18,551 nucleotides of DNA from Pseudopedobacter saltans. GTDB taxonomy: Bacteria > Bacteroidota > Bacteroidia > Chitinophagales > Chitinophagaceae. Below, one piece after another: positions 7,848 through 15,501 of this stretch (positions are counted from its first letter, which is position 1; each line of letters starts with the position of its first letter). Below the pieces are notes generated by a model. It saw only the letters and a program-made list of their open reading frames with translations. It did no database searches and had not been told where the DNA came from. Made by a program: the position numbers and the translations under genes. Where the stretch lies: positions 6,361 through 24,911 of the forward strand of contig QFOI01000021.1 of NCBI GenBank assembly GCA_003241175.1, read 5' to 3'.

Positions 7848-8464
7848 TTTCGTATGATAGTTTTATTTTCTATTGTGAGGTTTTGGATTGGTATATTGAT
7901 GGAAAAAGTTTGGTGAGACGTGATGATAAAAGACGTTCCTTTTGCGAAAAAAGCCTCTATTTTTTCTATGATAGTTTGGACTGCTTCGACGTCTAAAGTG
8001 ATCAACGGTTCATCTAGAAATATCCATTTAGGATTTCCTATGAAAACTAGAATCAAAGAAAGTTTTTTAAGCATACCACTCGAATAGGTAGATATCTTTT
8101 GAGGTAAAGCATGATCAATTTGCAGTGATTTAGCCAAATCCATCGACGCTTTTAAATCCCCTTTTTTCGTTTCGTTGAAGAAGTCAATAAGCTCTTTACC
8201 TGTTAGAAAAGAAGGGAATTTCGGTTCGGCTTCTGCGTAATTGATGGCTTTCCGTTGGAAAGTTTTGTTTTTATGCAGATCAATATCATCCAATAGAACT
8301 GATCCGTCAAAAGGTAAAATACCACTTACGGATTGCAGCAATGTTGATTTTCCTGCTCCATTTTCGGCTTTTAACCAATATAGTCCGTCTTCCAATAGGA
8401 AACTTGGAATGTCCAATATGGTAGTTGAACCATATTTTTTTAAGAAAGAATTAAAGACTAACAT
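7844..8464 (-). CDS. ABC transporter ATP-binding protein
   Basis: A minimal 206-residue ABC ATPase that would power the permease encoded directly after it. Walker A is ENGAGKST at 34-41 (Lys39), the signature motif appears as YSSGM at 127-131, Walker B is WIFLDE at 147-152 with catalytic Glu152, and the switch histidine is His184 in TSHQ. The residue at the usual Q-loop position appears to be Glu80 (AEPKFP) rather than Gln. The protein is shorter than most ABC-2 ATPases and ends soon after the H-loop, without a C-terminal regulatory domain. The ATG at 8464 lies 42 bases from the divergent recQ start. The family is certain, the transported substrate unknown. Confidence 0.92.
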   Translation of the reverse strand: MLVFNSFLKKYGSTTILDIPSFLLEDGLYWLKAENGAGKSTLLQSVSGILPFDGSVLLDDIDLHKNKTFQRKAINYAEAEPKFPSFLTGKELIDFFNETKKGDLKASMDLAKSLQIDHALPQKISTYSSGMLKKLSLILVFIGNPKWIFLDEPLITLDVEAVQTIIEKIEAFFAKGTSFIITSHQTFSINIPIQNLTIENKTIIRN

Positions 8465-8489
8465 TTTTTACTAGTTCCTAAAAATAAGA

Positions 8490-8497
8490 TAATATTG
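8490..8497 (+). promoter_or_regulatory. Weak -7-like box before recQ
   Basis: TAATATTG differs from TAnnTTTG at one position and ends nine bases before the recQ ATG at 8507. The whole 42-base space 8465-8506 between divergent genes must hold promoters for both directions. On the other strand only an inexact TATTTTTA is seen. Confidence 0.2.
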
Positions 8498-8506
8498 TTA
8501 TTAATA

Positions 8507-10408
8507 ATGCCAACATCAGAAGAAATACTTCGAAAATTCTGGGGGTATGATCAATTCAGACCTTTACAGTCCGAAATAATACAAACGATATTGTCGGGAG
8601 AGGATGTGTTGGCGTTGTTGCCTACTGGAGCTGGCAAGTCTATCTGTTTCCAAGTGCCTGCCATGGCGACACCTGGCATTTGTATAGTCGTAACGCCATT
8701 GATTGCATTAATGAATGATCAAGTTGCTCATCTTAAAGAAAAAGGAATTCCTGCTGTTGCATTTCATTCTGGACTAAATTATTATGAGCAAGATGTCACT
8801 ATGCGAAAATGTATCGCTGGCGACTATAAATTTCTATATCTTTCTCCTGAACGGTTGCAATCAGCTGAATTTAGGGAAAATCTTATTGATATGGACGTCA
8901 ACCTGATTGCCGTTGACGAGGCGCATTGTATATCACAATGGGGATTCGATTTTCGCCCTGCTTATTTGGATATTGCAGTTATACGAGAATATTTTCCGGA
9001 GATTCCAATATTGGCATTGACTGCATCAGCGACAGATCGTGTGCAAATAGATATAGTACAATTACTCGAATTTAATAACTATAAGGTTTATGAAGGGTCG
9101 TACAGACGTGACAATATTTCTTTAAGTGTTTTTGCTACGGAAAGTAAAATCAATAAAATAGTCGATGTACTAGGAAGTGTGCAAGGTACGGCTATCGTAT
9201 ATTGTAAGACGCGCAAACTAACGCAGGATGTGTCTGGTCTCTTACGATTGCATAAGATAAATGCGGATTATTACCATGCAGGTCTTTCCCAAGAGGAAAG
9301 AGTATTTAAACAGGATAATTGGACCAGGAACCTTATAAGGGTTATGGTGTGTACCAATGCGTTCGGAATGGGAATTGACAAGCCAGATGTTCGTTTGGTC
9401 ATTCATCACGATGCACCGGATTCTTTGGAAAATTATTATCAAGAGGCTGGGCGAGCTGGACGTGACGGTAAAAAATCATATGCTGTCTTATTGTATTATC
9501 CTGATGATATAAAAGATCTACAAGCGCTTCCTGAAACAAGATACCCGCCATTCGAATTCATAAAGACCTGCTATCAGGATATAGGGAACTATTTGCAAGT
9601 GCCAGTAGGAAGTGGAAAGGGGGAGTTTTTTGATTTTGATTTCAATAGTTTCATTAAGCATTTTTCTTTGAATCCATTGCAAGCACTCTATGCAATGAAA
9701 GCTCTAGCACAGCAAGGTTTTGTGGAATTCAATGAATCTGTTTTTCTGCCCGCTAAAATTGTATTTAGGACTAATAGAGAAACGCTCAACTATATAGAAG
9801 AATCAGAACCAGAACTTGATCGTATTGTTAAGTGTTTACTTAGACTATATGAAGGTATAATGGATCATCGTGTGTCTGTGTTCATCTCTCAGATAGCTAA
9901 GTATTGCTATTTGACGGAAGAGGAGGTTACTGTAAGAATTCTAAAACTGCAGCGTAGTCAAGTCATAGACTATTGGCCGTATAAAGAAACGCCCCAGATA
10001 CATTTTATAGAAAATAGGGCACCTACTGAATACATCAATTTTGACCATGCTTTTTATCGGAATAGGAAAGAAATTTACCAGACAAAAATCGAATCAGTTG
10101 TTGACTATATTGGACTAAGTGTCGATTGTAGGATGAACTTTGTATGTCAATATTTTGCGAAACAAGATAGTTTTCGTTGTGGTATATGCGACAACTGTCT
10201 AAAAGAGAAAAAGGAAGTACTGACGGATAAAGAGATTGTAGATATAAGTGCAAGGATTTTGGATAGGATTGGTCCTAATGGCATTTTGTTGTCTGACTTG
10301 AAGAAACTATTGGACTGGAATGATCAAGACATTCAGATTAGTTTTCAAAGACTATCGGAAGAGGGACTACTATATTTCGATCAACATGGTCTGATTAGGA
10401 AAAAGTAA
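8507..10408 (+). CDS. RecQ family ATP-dependent DNA helicase, HRDC-less form
   Basis: A superfamily 2 DNA helicase of 633 residues that unwinds DNA 3' to 5' in recombination and repair. Walker A is PTGAGKS at 39-45, the DEAH box is at 137-140 followed by CISQWG, and the second RecA-like domain ends in the arginine-finger stretch QEAGRAGRDG. A winged-helix-like segment lies at about 380-430. The zinc-binding cysteines Cys547, Cys558, Cys561 and Cys564 come late in the chain, after that segment. In E. coli RecQ zinc binding comes first, then the winged helix, then HRDC. Here only about 70 residues follow the cysteines and no HRDC domain is visible. I chose ATG 8507 over the in-frame TTG at 8495. 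It converges on the transglycosylase gene with seven bases between stops. Confidence 0.92.
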   Translation: MPTSEEILRKFWGYDQFRPLQSEIIQTILSGEDVLALLPTGAGKSICFQVPAMATPGICIVVTPLIALMNDQVAHLKEKGIPAVAFHSGLNYYEQDVTMRKCIAGDYKFLYLSPERLQSAEFRENLIDMDVNLIAVDEAHCISQWGFDFRPAYLDIAVIREYFPEIPILALTASATDRVQIDIVQLLEFNNYKVYEGSYRRDNISLSVFATESKINKIVDVLGSVQGTAIVYCKTRKLTQDVSGLLRLHKINADYYHAGLSQEERVFKQDNWTRNLIRVMVCTNAFGMGIDKPDVRLVIHHDAPDSLENYYQEAGRAGRDGKKSYAVLLYYPDDIKDLQALPETRYPPFEFIKTCYQDIGNYLQVPVGSGKGEFFDFDFNSFIKHFSLNPLQALYAMKALAQQGFVEFNESVFLPAKIVFRTNRETLNYIEESEPELDRIVKCLLRLYEGIMDHRVSVFISQIAKYCYLTEEEVTVRILKLQRSQVIDYWPYKETPQIHFIENRAPTEYINFDHAFYRNRKEIYQTKIESVVDYIGLSVDCRMNFVCQYFAKQDSFRCGICDNCLKEKKEVLTDKEIVDISARILDRIGPNGILLSDLKKLLDWNDQDIQISFQRLSEEGLLYFDQHGLIRKK

Positions 10409-10415
10409 GAATAAG

Positions 10416-11438
10416 TTAGCCGATTAACTGCTTGAAACAAGCCGCCAATATTTCGTTTTTGTCTTTTAGAAATAGGTCCATTTTTTCGTTGGGAAGTCTT
10501 AATTCGTATGTCTTTCCATTCGCTAAAGTCTTATTGAAACCAGGATTAAGTTTATTGAATAGTGCGTTTGGAATACCAATTTTTTTACAGATTATTTCCC
10601 CGTCATAAAATCCAGTCAACTGATAAGTCTTTGTGTTTTTCTTTTCCTCTTCGGTTAAAGTTGATTCCACAACTATAGTTTGCTCTTGGTAATCTTTTGT
10701 TTCGTTTTTGGTCATTGTCGTTACCCCACCACTGCCTTCAAAAAAATAATGTGTACTGATAAATTTCTTAACATGATTTCTTGTTTCCAAAGGAAGGTAA
10801 TATTGCAGTTTCCAAAAATCATCGCTGCCAGCTTTTCTTTTTGCTTTTCTGACTGCCCCAGGTCCAGCATTGTAGGCTGCAATTACCAAAAGCCAGTCAC
10901 CAAACTGTTGGTGTAGCTCAGTCAACAATTTAGCTGCTGCAACGGTACTTTTTTGGAAGTCAGTCCGTTCGTCAATACCATCACTCACTCTTAAACCATA
11001 TCGCATGGCTTCATCATACATCAATTGCCAAGGTCCAACAGCTCCTGCCCAAGAACGCATACCTGATTGCAAACTGCTTTCTATAACCGAAAGATATTTC
11101 AATTCAAGTGGAAGGTGATATTGGGAAAGGATTTTGTCGTAAATATGAAAATAAGGACGTCCCCAATCCTTCATTCGCATCATTTCGTGTTGTTCCTTTT
11201 TGACGTATTGATCTTTAAACCCTACAACTTGTGGATTTAATGTTGTGTGAATCGATTTGCTGGTATTGTCTGCTGTAACTCTTTGTGTAGATATATTGGG
11301 CAGCAAACTTTTGAATTCTTCTTTTTGAGGTTTCGTTACAATACTATCTTTTTGCGCATGGGCTTTATGCACGCAAAACATTACAATTGTTGCAATTATA
11401 AAAGTATTAGGTTTTTGTATCGTATCCTTCCGCCACAT
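10416..11438 (-). CDS. Secreted lytic transglycosylase (SLT domain, MltD-like)
   Basis: A peptidoglycan lytic transglycosylase that would cleave the glycan backbone between MurNAc and GlcNAc and leave an anhydro-MurNAc end. Residues 1-28 look like a signal peptide ending AHA before QKD. The SLT catalytic domain spans about 95-235 with catalytic Glu120 in VIESSLQ, the GAVGPWQLM motif at 132-140, AAYNAGPG at 187-194 and LETRNHV at 217-223. The C-terminal 70 residues (about 270-316) look LysM-like, with the segment LNPGFNK and a LRLP ending typical of Bacteroidota members. There is no lipobox. A good promoter box lies seven bases before the ATG. The gene follows the EnvC operon on the same strand but is separated from it by a terminator, so it is expressed on its own. 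Confidence 0.92.
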   Translation of the reverse strand: MWRKDTIQKPNTFIIATIVMFCVHKAHAQKDSIVTKPQKEEFKSLLPNISTQRVTADNTSKSIHTTLNPQVVGFKDQYVKKEQHEMMRMKDWGRPYFHIYDKILSQYHLPLELKYLSVIESSLQSGMRSWAGAVGPWQLMYDEAMRYGLRVSDGIDERTDFQKSTVAAAKLLTELHQQFGDWLLVIAAYNAGPGAVRKAKRKAGSDDFWKLQYYLPLETRNHVKKFISTHYFFEGSGGVTTMTKNETKDYQEQTIVVESTLTEEEKKNTKTYQLTGFYDGEIICKKIGIPNALFNKLNPGFNKTLANGKTYELRLPNEKMDLFLKDKNEILAACFKQLIG

Positions 11439-11445
11439 TCCTCTG

Positions 11446-11453
11446 CAAAGATA
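11446..11453 (-). promoter_or_regulatory. Putative -7 promoter box of the transglycosylase gene
   Basis: On the minus strand TATCTTTG, followed by C, matches the Bacteroidota consensus TAnnTTTG exactly. It ends seven bases before the ATG at 11438. The intervening bases are CAGAGGA, which could also act as a weak ribosome-binding site. The expected transcript leader is only a few bases long. No clear -33 box is seen. Confidence 0.45.
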
Positions 11454-11494
11454 GGATTGTTGCGAAAAAAGGATATGTATTCTTCGGTATTTAA

Positions 11495-11521
11495 CAAAAA
11501 AGCGGACTTGTGAAAGTCCGC
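11495..11521 (-). terminator. Strong intrinsic terminator of the dut-DUF4292-envC operon
   Basis: Read on the minus strand, GCGGACTT pairs perfectly with AAGTCCGC (11514-11521 with 11502-11509) around a four-base loop. Six T follow directly. It begins 22 bases after the EnvC-like gene stop, so it ends that operon and insulates the transglycosylase gene. Confidence 0.9.
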
Positions 11522-11542
11522 GTCAAAATTATAAATATCTAA

Positions 11543-13117
11543 TTAACGTCTTCTTAGCCACGATTGTGGATCTAAGAAAGTACCCCTATCATTGGCTATA
11601 TTGAAAGAAATGAAACCTCCATTACCATCAAAAGCTTGGCCAGCACTCCCAATAACGGTGTTTCCTTTGACCTCGCTACCTTTTCTGACAGCAGGGTTTC
11701 TAACATTGGAATAGCTTGTAAAATACTTTCCATGTCGAATGATGATAGTGTAATCCCCGTCATCATTTATGACTCCTGTTACCGTACCATTTGCCACGGA
11801 ACGGACCGGCGCACCTACAGCGGGACTTATGTCAATACCGTTGTTATTGTCTTTAATAGTAGAGCCAGGAATTGTATGTAGTCCAAAAGTACCACTTAAA
11901 ATACCGTTTGTAGGCCAAGGAAGATTTCCTTTGTTTTTTTCGAAATCAATGGATTCTGCCAAAGATTCAGAAGTGTTTTCCAACACACTCGATCCACGTT
12001 TGGAACGTAGTTCATCATCTTTGGTCTTTGGAGCGGATGGAGTTGGGCTATTGTCAATAACTTTTTGAACTTCTGCCGCAGCGTCATCAGCTTTCTTTTT
12101 AGCATCAGCGACTCTTTTAGCTTCTGCAATACGCTCGTCCTCTTGTTGTTGTTTGAGTTTTTCCAACGCTTCTTTCTTAGCTTGCTCTTCAGCAGCTGTT
12201 TTCGCTGCTTGTCTTGCTGCATCAGCTGCCGCCAATGCTTCTTTACGTTCTCTTTCTTTTCTTGCCGCCTCTGCCGCTTCCGCAATTGCTTTTTGTTCTG
12301 CGATTTTGCGTAATCTTTCTTGTTCAGCTGCTTTTTCTCTCGCTAGCTGCTCTCTTCTTTCCTTTGCTTTTCTAGCTTCTTCGGCTCTTGCTGCTGCTAT
12401 TTCTTGTTGTATGATTCGATCAAGGTTCGCTTGAAGTTTTCTTCTCCTTTTATTTTTTTCACCAATTTCTGTATTGATCTCACCTTCGCGACTTTTCAGA
12501 TCTGCAACAGATTGGTCTTTTTCTTTTTCGTCTGTTTGCAAAGAAGTCAATTCTGTCGTCTGATTTGTCAATGCGTTACTTTTTTGTTTTTTACTAACTG
12601 TAAGATCCGCTAATTGTTTACGTAAAATATCCTGCACTGCTTTTATGTCAGCAACTTGAGCTTCTCTGTATCTACGATAACTTTTAAGATAGGTTACCCT
12701 TTTGATGGCATCGTTGAACGATGATGCAGAAAATATAAAATTGATCTGGTTGTAGCTGTTTCTGTTACGATAAGCAAAGGCTAAGCTCTGAGCATACTTC
12801 GTCTTAAGTGTATCCAACTGCTTAAGGTAGCGCTTGATAGATTCTACATTACCTGTTATGTCTTTGTTTAAGACAATGATTTCACTTTGTATGTTTTCCA
12901 CCAAAGCTTCCCTTGTCTTTATTTTACGTTGAACCAAATATAGTTCTGTCAACGACTTTTTTCGTGTGGACCTTATTTCACTTAGGTTAGAATTAAGCTC
13001 TGCCAAGTCCTTTCTTAACTGAGCTTGTTCTCTTTGAATGTCTTCTTTTGTCTGTTGACTGAATCCTATAGACGAACTGCCTATAAAAATGGTTAAAACA
13101 AACAATATTTTTTTCAT
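11543..13117 (-). CDS. EnvC-like murein hydrolase activator with degenerate LytM/M23 domain
   Basis: A secreted coiled-coil protein of 524 residues with an M23 (LytM) fold at its C-terminus. In E. coli EnvC, such a protein does not cut peptidoglycan but switches on amidases at the division site. A signal peptide covers about 1-21. Coiled coils cover about 24-110 and 155-235, and an unusually long Ala/Glu/Arg/Lys-rich helix follows at about 236-352. The LytM domain is at about 398-524. Its zinc and catalytic positions are mostly lost. The HxGxD histidine is Asn425 (Asp429 kept), the YxHL histidine is Asn471 (upstream His462 kept), and the HxH pair is Phe502 and Ser504. I start at ATG 13117; a TTG lies one codon earlier. 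It is the last gene of the operon with dut and the DUF4292 gene, 85 bases after the latter. Confidence 0.9.
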   Translation of the reverse strand: MKKILFVLTIFIGSSSIGFSQQTKEDIQREQAQLRKDLAELNSNLSEIRSTRKKSLTELYLVQRKIKTREALVENIQSEIIVLNKDITGNVESIKRYLKQLDTLKTKYAQSLAFAYRNRNSYNQINFIFSASSFNDAIKRVTYLKSYRRYREAQVADIKAVQDILRKQLADLTVSKKQKSNALTNQTTELTSLQTDEKEKDQSVADLKSREGEINTEIGEKNKRRRKLQANLDRIIQQEIAAARAEEARKAKERREQLAREKAAEQERLRKIAEQKAIAEAAEAARKERERKEALAAADAARQAAKTAAEEQAKKEALEKLKQQQEDERIAEAKRVADAKKKADDAAAEVQKVIDNSPTPSAPKTKDDELRSKRGSSVLENTSESLAESIDFEKNKGNLPWPTNGILSGTFGLHTIPGSTIKDNNNGIDISPAVGAPVRSVANGTVTGVINDDGDYTIIIRHGKYFTSYSNVRNPAVRKGSEVKGNTVIGSAGQAFDGNGGFISFNIANDRGTFLDPQSWLRRR

Positions 13118-13202
13118 CAAAATGCTTTATCGTTTTTTTACTTATCGTAAGGTAATTAATATTCTTCCAAGTCCATCCAAAAAGTACCAGAAACTTGAAT
13201 AT

Positions 13203-14018
13203 TTATTGTCGAACGCTATATTTACTAGGTATATTGAACGGATAATCTAATGTTTGGTTAAAATTTACTTGTTTGTAATTTAACTCGACTTTGATAGGCG
13301 TTTTGTCTTGGGCATTAATACTGATTTCGTAAGGCATCCATCCTGCTGCTGTATTTTGAAAGTTTTTATATTGGACAAGGCAGGTTCGGCTAGGATTTTT
13401 TAAATCCGTCAAGGCATTCTGAATGACTCTTTTGTTTTGTGGATCTATCGTTGCAATGTTTTGTATGTTTCCGTTAGACAATACAAGTTGCCAAGTTCCA
13501 TCTGCATTGCCTTTGAACGATTCTAGCTTGCTGTATTTTAATAAAAGACCTCCAGTTAAAATACTTTGTATATCGATAAATGTAAGCGGTTGATGTATAA
13601 GATTTTGAATATAGGAAATGGATCTTTTCTCCACTGTACTGTTCAGTTTGTTGATTACTAAAGCGCTGTCAACAGTAATCTTCGCACGAGCGCCTTCAAT
13701 ATTAAAAGGTCCAGTCAACGATATCCATATCAAACTATCTTTGGCTGACTTTAGACTTGCGTTGACACTTTGGTCAATATTGGCAGCCTTTATGGATACT
13801 CCAAGTTTACCTGAAATGGTTTGATAACTAAACACGCCACTTTTCACACTATTTAAAATGTCCTCCGCAACTGTTGCGGAATCTTTTATAGTGGGAGTTT
13901 TGCTCGTCGCGGTGGAATCTTTGTTTGACTTCGGTTGAGTTGGCGAGATTACTTTTTTGGCTGAATGACAAGACGCCAAAAATACCAATATACCTATACC
14001 CAATAGTTTTATGTTCAT
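13203..14018 (-). CDS. DUF4292 family lipoprotein
   Basis: A 271-residue predicted lipoprotein of the Bacteroidota-specific DUF4292 family. The N-terminus has a short hydrophobic stretch and a lipobox FLASC with the lipidated cysteine at Cys17. A Ser/Thr/Lys-rich linker follows to about residue 50, then the folded domain. The sequence after the cysteine is HSAKK, with no acidic retention signal. Members of the family are predicted to have a LolB/LolA-like lipid-binding barrel; I infer this from family memory, not from a motif here. The start codon lies two bases after the dut stop, so translation is coupled with dut, and the EnvC-like gene follows after 85 bases. This lipoprotein-EnvC pairing is common in the phylum and suggests an envelope role. 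Confidence 0.85.
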   Translation of the reverse strand: MNIKLLGIGILVFLASCHSAKKVISPTQPKSNKDSTATSKTPTIKDSATVAEDILNSVKSGVFSYQTISGKLGVSIKAANIDQSVNASLKSAKDSLIWISLTGPFNIEGARAKITVDSALVINKLNSTVEKRSISYIQNLIHQPLTFIDIQSILTGGLLLKYSKLESFKGNADGTWQLVLSNGNIQNIATIDPQNKRVIQNALTDLKNPSRTCLVQYKNFQNTAAGWMPYEISINAQDKTPIKVELNYKQVNFNQTLDYPFNIPSKYSVRQ

Positions 14019-14020
14019 GC

Positions 14021-14464
14021 CTAATTCTTTCCTGTGTGACCAAAACCTCCATCACCACGCTCTGTCTCACTGATCTCTTTCACCTCGTACAATATAACCT
14101 GAGCCACCTGTTGTATAACCATCTGAGCGATGCGATCGCCAGGTTTGATGGTTTGTGTAGTAGTGGAAAGGTTAATCAATATCACTTTTATCTCTCCTCT
14201 ATAATCTGCATCAACGGTTCCTGGAGTGTTGAGGCAAGTTATTCCTTGATTGATAGCCAAACCACTTCTTGGACGTACCTGCGCTTCATGACCTTCTGGT
14301 AATTCTATAAAAAGTCCTGTTGGCACCAAAATACGTTGCATTGGTTCAAGAACGATTGGCATCTCTATAAATGCTCTGAGGTCAAGGCCTGAAGATCCTG
14401 GAGTTGCGTAAGTCGGTAACGGATTATTTGATTTATTGATGATTTTTACGGTAATATTTTTCAT
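14021..14464 (-). CDS. dut: dUTP diphosphatase (dUTPase)
   Basis: Trimeric dUTPase hydrolyses dUTP to dUMP and pyrophosphate, keeping uracil out of DNA and feeding thymidylate synthesis. All five family motifs are present in the 147-residue chain: GSSGLDLRA, PRSGLA followed by a glycine loop, the catalytic GTVDADYRG with its Asp and Tyr, GDRIAQMV, and the C-terminal arm RGDGGFGHTG. The length is typical for bacteria. I use ATG 14464; an in-frame TTG at 14476 would add four residues and is less likely. It is the first gene of the dut-DUF4292-envC operon, with a promoter box at 14501-14508. No oddities are seen. Confidence 0.96.
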   Translation of the reverse strand: MKNITVKIINKSNNPLPTYATPGSSGLDLRAFIEMPIVLEPMQRILVPTGLFIELPEGHEAQVRPRSGLAINQGITCLNTPGTVDADYRGEIKVILINLSTTTQTIKPGDRIAQMVIQQVAQVILYEVKEISETERGDGGFGHTGKN

Positions 14465-14500
14465 TTTAGTATTCAATGACGCTTTTAATTAGTCAAACGA

Positions 14501-14508
14501 CAAAGATA
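14501..14508 (-). promoter_or_regulatory. dut: Putative -7 promoter box of the dut operon
   Basis: Minus-strand TATCTTTG matches TAnnTTTG exactly and is the same octamer as the transglycosylase box. It lies 36 bases before the dut ATG at 14464, giving a leader of about 30 bases. The space to the next gene upstream (14509-14590) is AT-rich and has a short AAAAGCTTAAAAG palindrome-like stretch, but no clear terminator. Confidence 0.5.
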
Positions 14509-14590
14509 CTGCAATAAAAACTTTTAAGCTTTTATTTGAGAGCCCATAGAAAAAGTTAATGAAATTTTATCATTTAAAATAAAAGGAACA

Positions 14591-15397
14591 TTATTCTGTT
14601 GGAAGATTGATCTGGACAGATTCAATGGATATGGCAATATTTTGTTCCTTTCCATTTTGAATCTTTTGAATATCAATACTATATGGAAATTGTACGCCAT
14701 TGATTTTTCTGTAATTGCCAAATGATTTGTAAGTGACGGTGCTGTCGCTGTCAATCTTTTCCTTTTCGATGCTTTTGGTCAACAAAAAAGTGGTTGTATC
14801 GTAAAATTCGGATATCAATTTTCCGGAAGGTGTTTTTATGTCAAGTCTATAAAAAGCTGAATCGCCTGCATTGTCCTTACTTATATTGGTCAAATGAAAT
14901 TTTTTGGAAGAGTCCAGATAGGAAATTTGGTTAAATAGAGCTAGGTTGTCTTGGTTACGCTCCTTTATTTCATCATCGGTTAAAGATTTTTTTCCACTTA
15001 TTTCTTGGTTATAACCGGATTTTCCGTCAAAGACACTGCGTAGGATAGTGTCCTTGTCAATGGATAAAGCAATATAATCTAGATTAGGAAATTCTTTCCT
15101 TTCGGAAAAATTGAATTTCATACCGGAAATCTCCAAACTTCCTTTAAAATCAAGGCTTTGTATGGATTTTAACTGGTTGATTCCTCCGATGGCATCAATA
15201 TTTTTAGACAAAATATCAACACCCGAAATGTTATCTATTTTTTTTAGAAAACTATTTTGAAACAATTCAGGTTCTGGATCGTGTTTGTTTACTATCGGCT
15301 TAGCCGAAATGGCAATATTTGTTTGTGCCAATAGGGGATGTACAATCAGAGATTGCAGGAATAATAAAGCTAAAACTGTGATTAAAGTAGCTTTCAT
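14591..15397 (-). CDS. Secreted LolA-like outer-membrane lipoprotein-sorting type protein
   Basis: A 268-residue exported protein with a signal peptide of about 24 residues ending in LLAQ. There is no lipobox. After a short linker, the segment at 68-84 (DAIGGINQLKSIQSLDF) opens a beta-rich domain with the pattern seen in LolA-like proteins of Bacteroidota, including repeated short strands and the YRKINGVQFPYSI stretch near the C-terminus. Similar domains occur as single proteins or appended to other exported proteins in Chitinophagaceae. I infer a periplasmic lipid or lipoprotein-binding role from this fold resemblance only. It stands alone between the his genes and the dut operon. A strong hairpin lies 22 bases before its ATG. 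A LolA-type name without proven function is as far as the sequence allows. Confidence 0.6.
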   Translation of the reverse strand: MKATLITVLALLFLQSLIVHPLLAQTNIAISAKPIVNKHDPEPELFQNSFLKKIDNISGVDILSKNIDAIGGINQLKSIQSLDFKGSLEISGMKFNFSERKEFPNLDYIALSIDKDTILRSVFDGKSGYNQEISGKKSLTDDEIKERNQDNLALFNQISYLDSSKKFHLTNISKDNAGDSAFYRLDIKTPSGKLISEFYDTTTFLLTKSIEKEKIDSDSTVTYKSFGNYRKINGVQFPYSIDIQKIQNGKEQNIAISIESVQINLPTE

Positions 15398-15418
15398 TGT
15401 ATTGAATTAAAAACGTCA

Positions 15419-15445
15419 ACGGGTTTCCGAAACTCGGAAACCCGT
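15419..15445 (-). terminator. Perfect 12-bp stem-loop between hisC and the LolA-like gene
   Basis: The arms at 15419-15430 and 15434-15445 are perfect complements of 12 bases around a three-base loop. On the minus strand the hairpin is followed by TGACG and then five T, so the T tract is displaced. It is probably the his operon terminator. As it lies 22 bases before the LolA-like ATG, a role as a 5' leader hairpin of that gene is also possible. Confidence 0.65.
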
Positions 15446-15501
15446 CAAAATCTTTGCCAAATATCGTTAAAAAATAAGGCGTACAATGGGCTAATTTTAT
15501 T

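Noticed and set aside
8495..8506. TTG start for recQ adding four residues
   Set aside because: The ATG at 8507 gives an N-terminus that fits the family, and the four extra residues overlap the only spacer available for a promoter.
11896..12434. Long open frames on the plus strand and in another minus frame inside the EnvC-like gene
   Set aside because: They come from the Ala/Glu/Arg/Lys-rich codon composition of the real coding strand; their products are low-complexity Ser/Phe/Cys or Lys/Arg strings.
13925..14302. 125-codon plus-strand frame across the DUF4292-dut junction
   Set aside because: It is antisense to two firm genes and its translation shows no family motif.
14465..14476. TTG start for dut adding four residues
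   Set aside because: The ATG at 14464 gives the standard dUTPase N-terminus; the extra residues add nothing conserved.
14515..14540. AAAAGCTTAAAAG symmetric stretch upstream of dut as a terminator
   Set aside because: The pairing is short and AT-only with no proper loop; it looks like ordinary AT-rich spacer.
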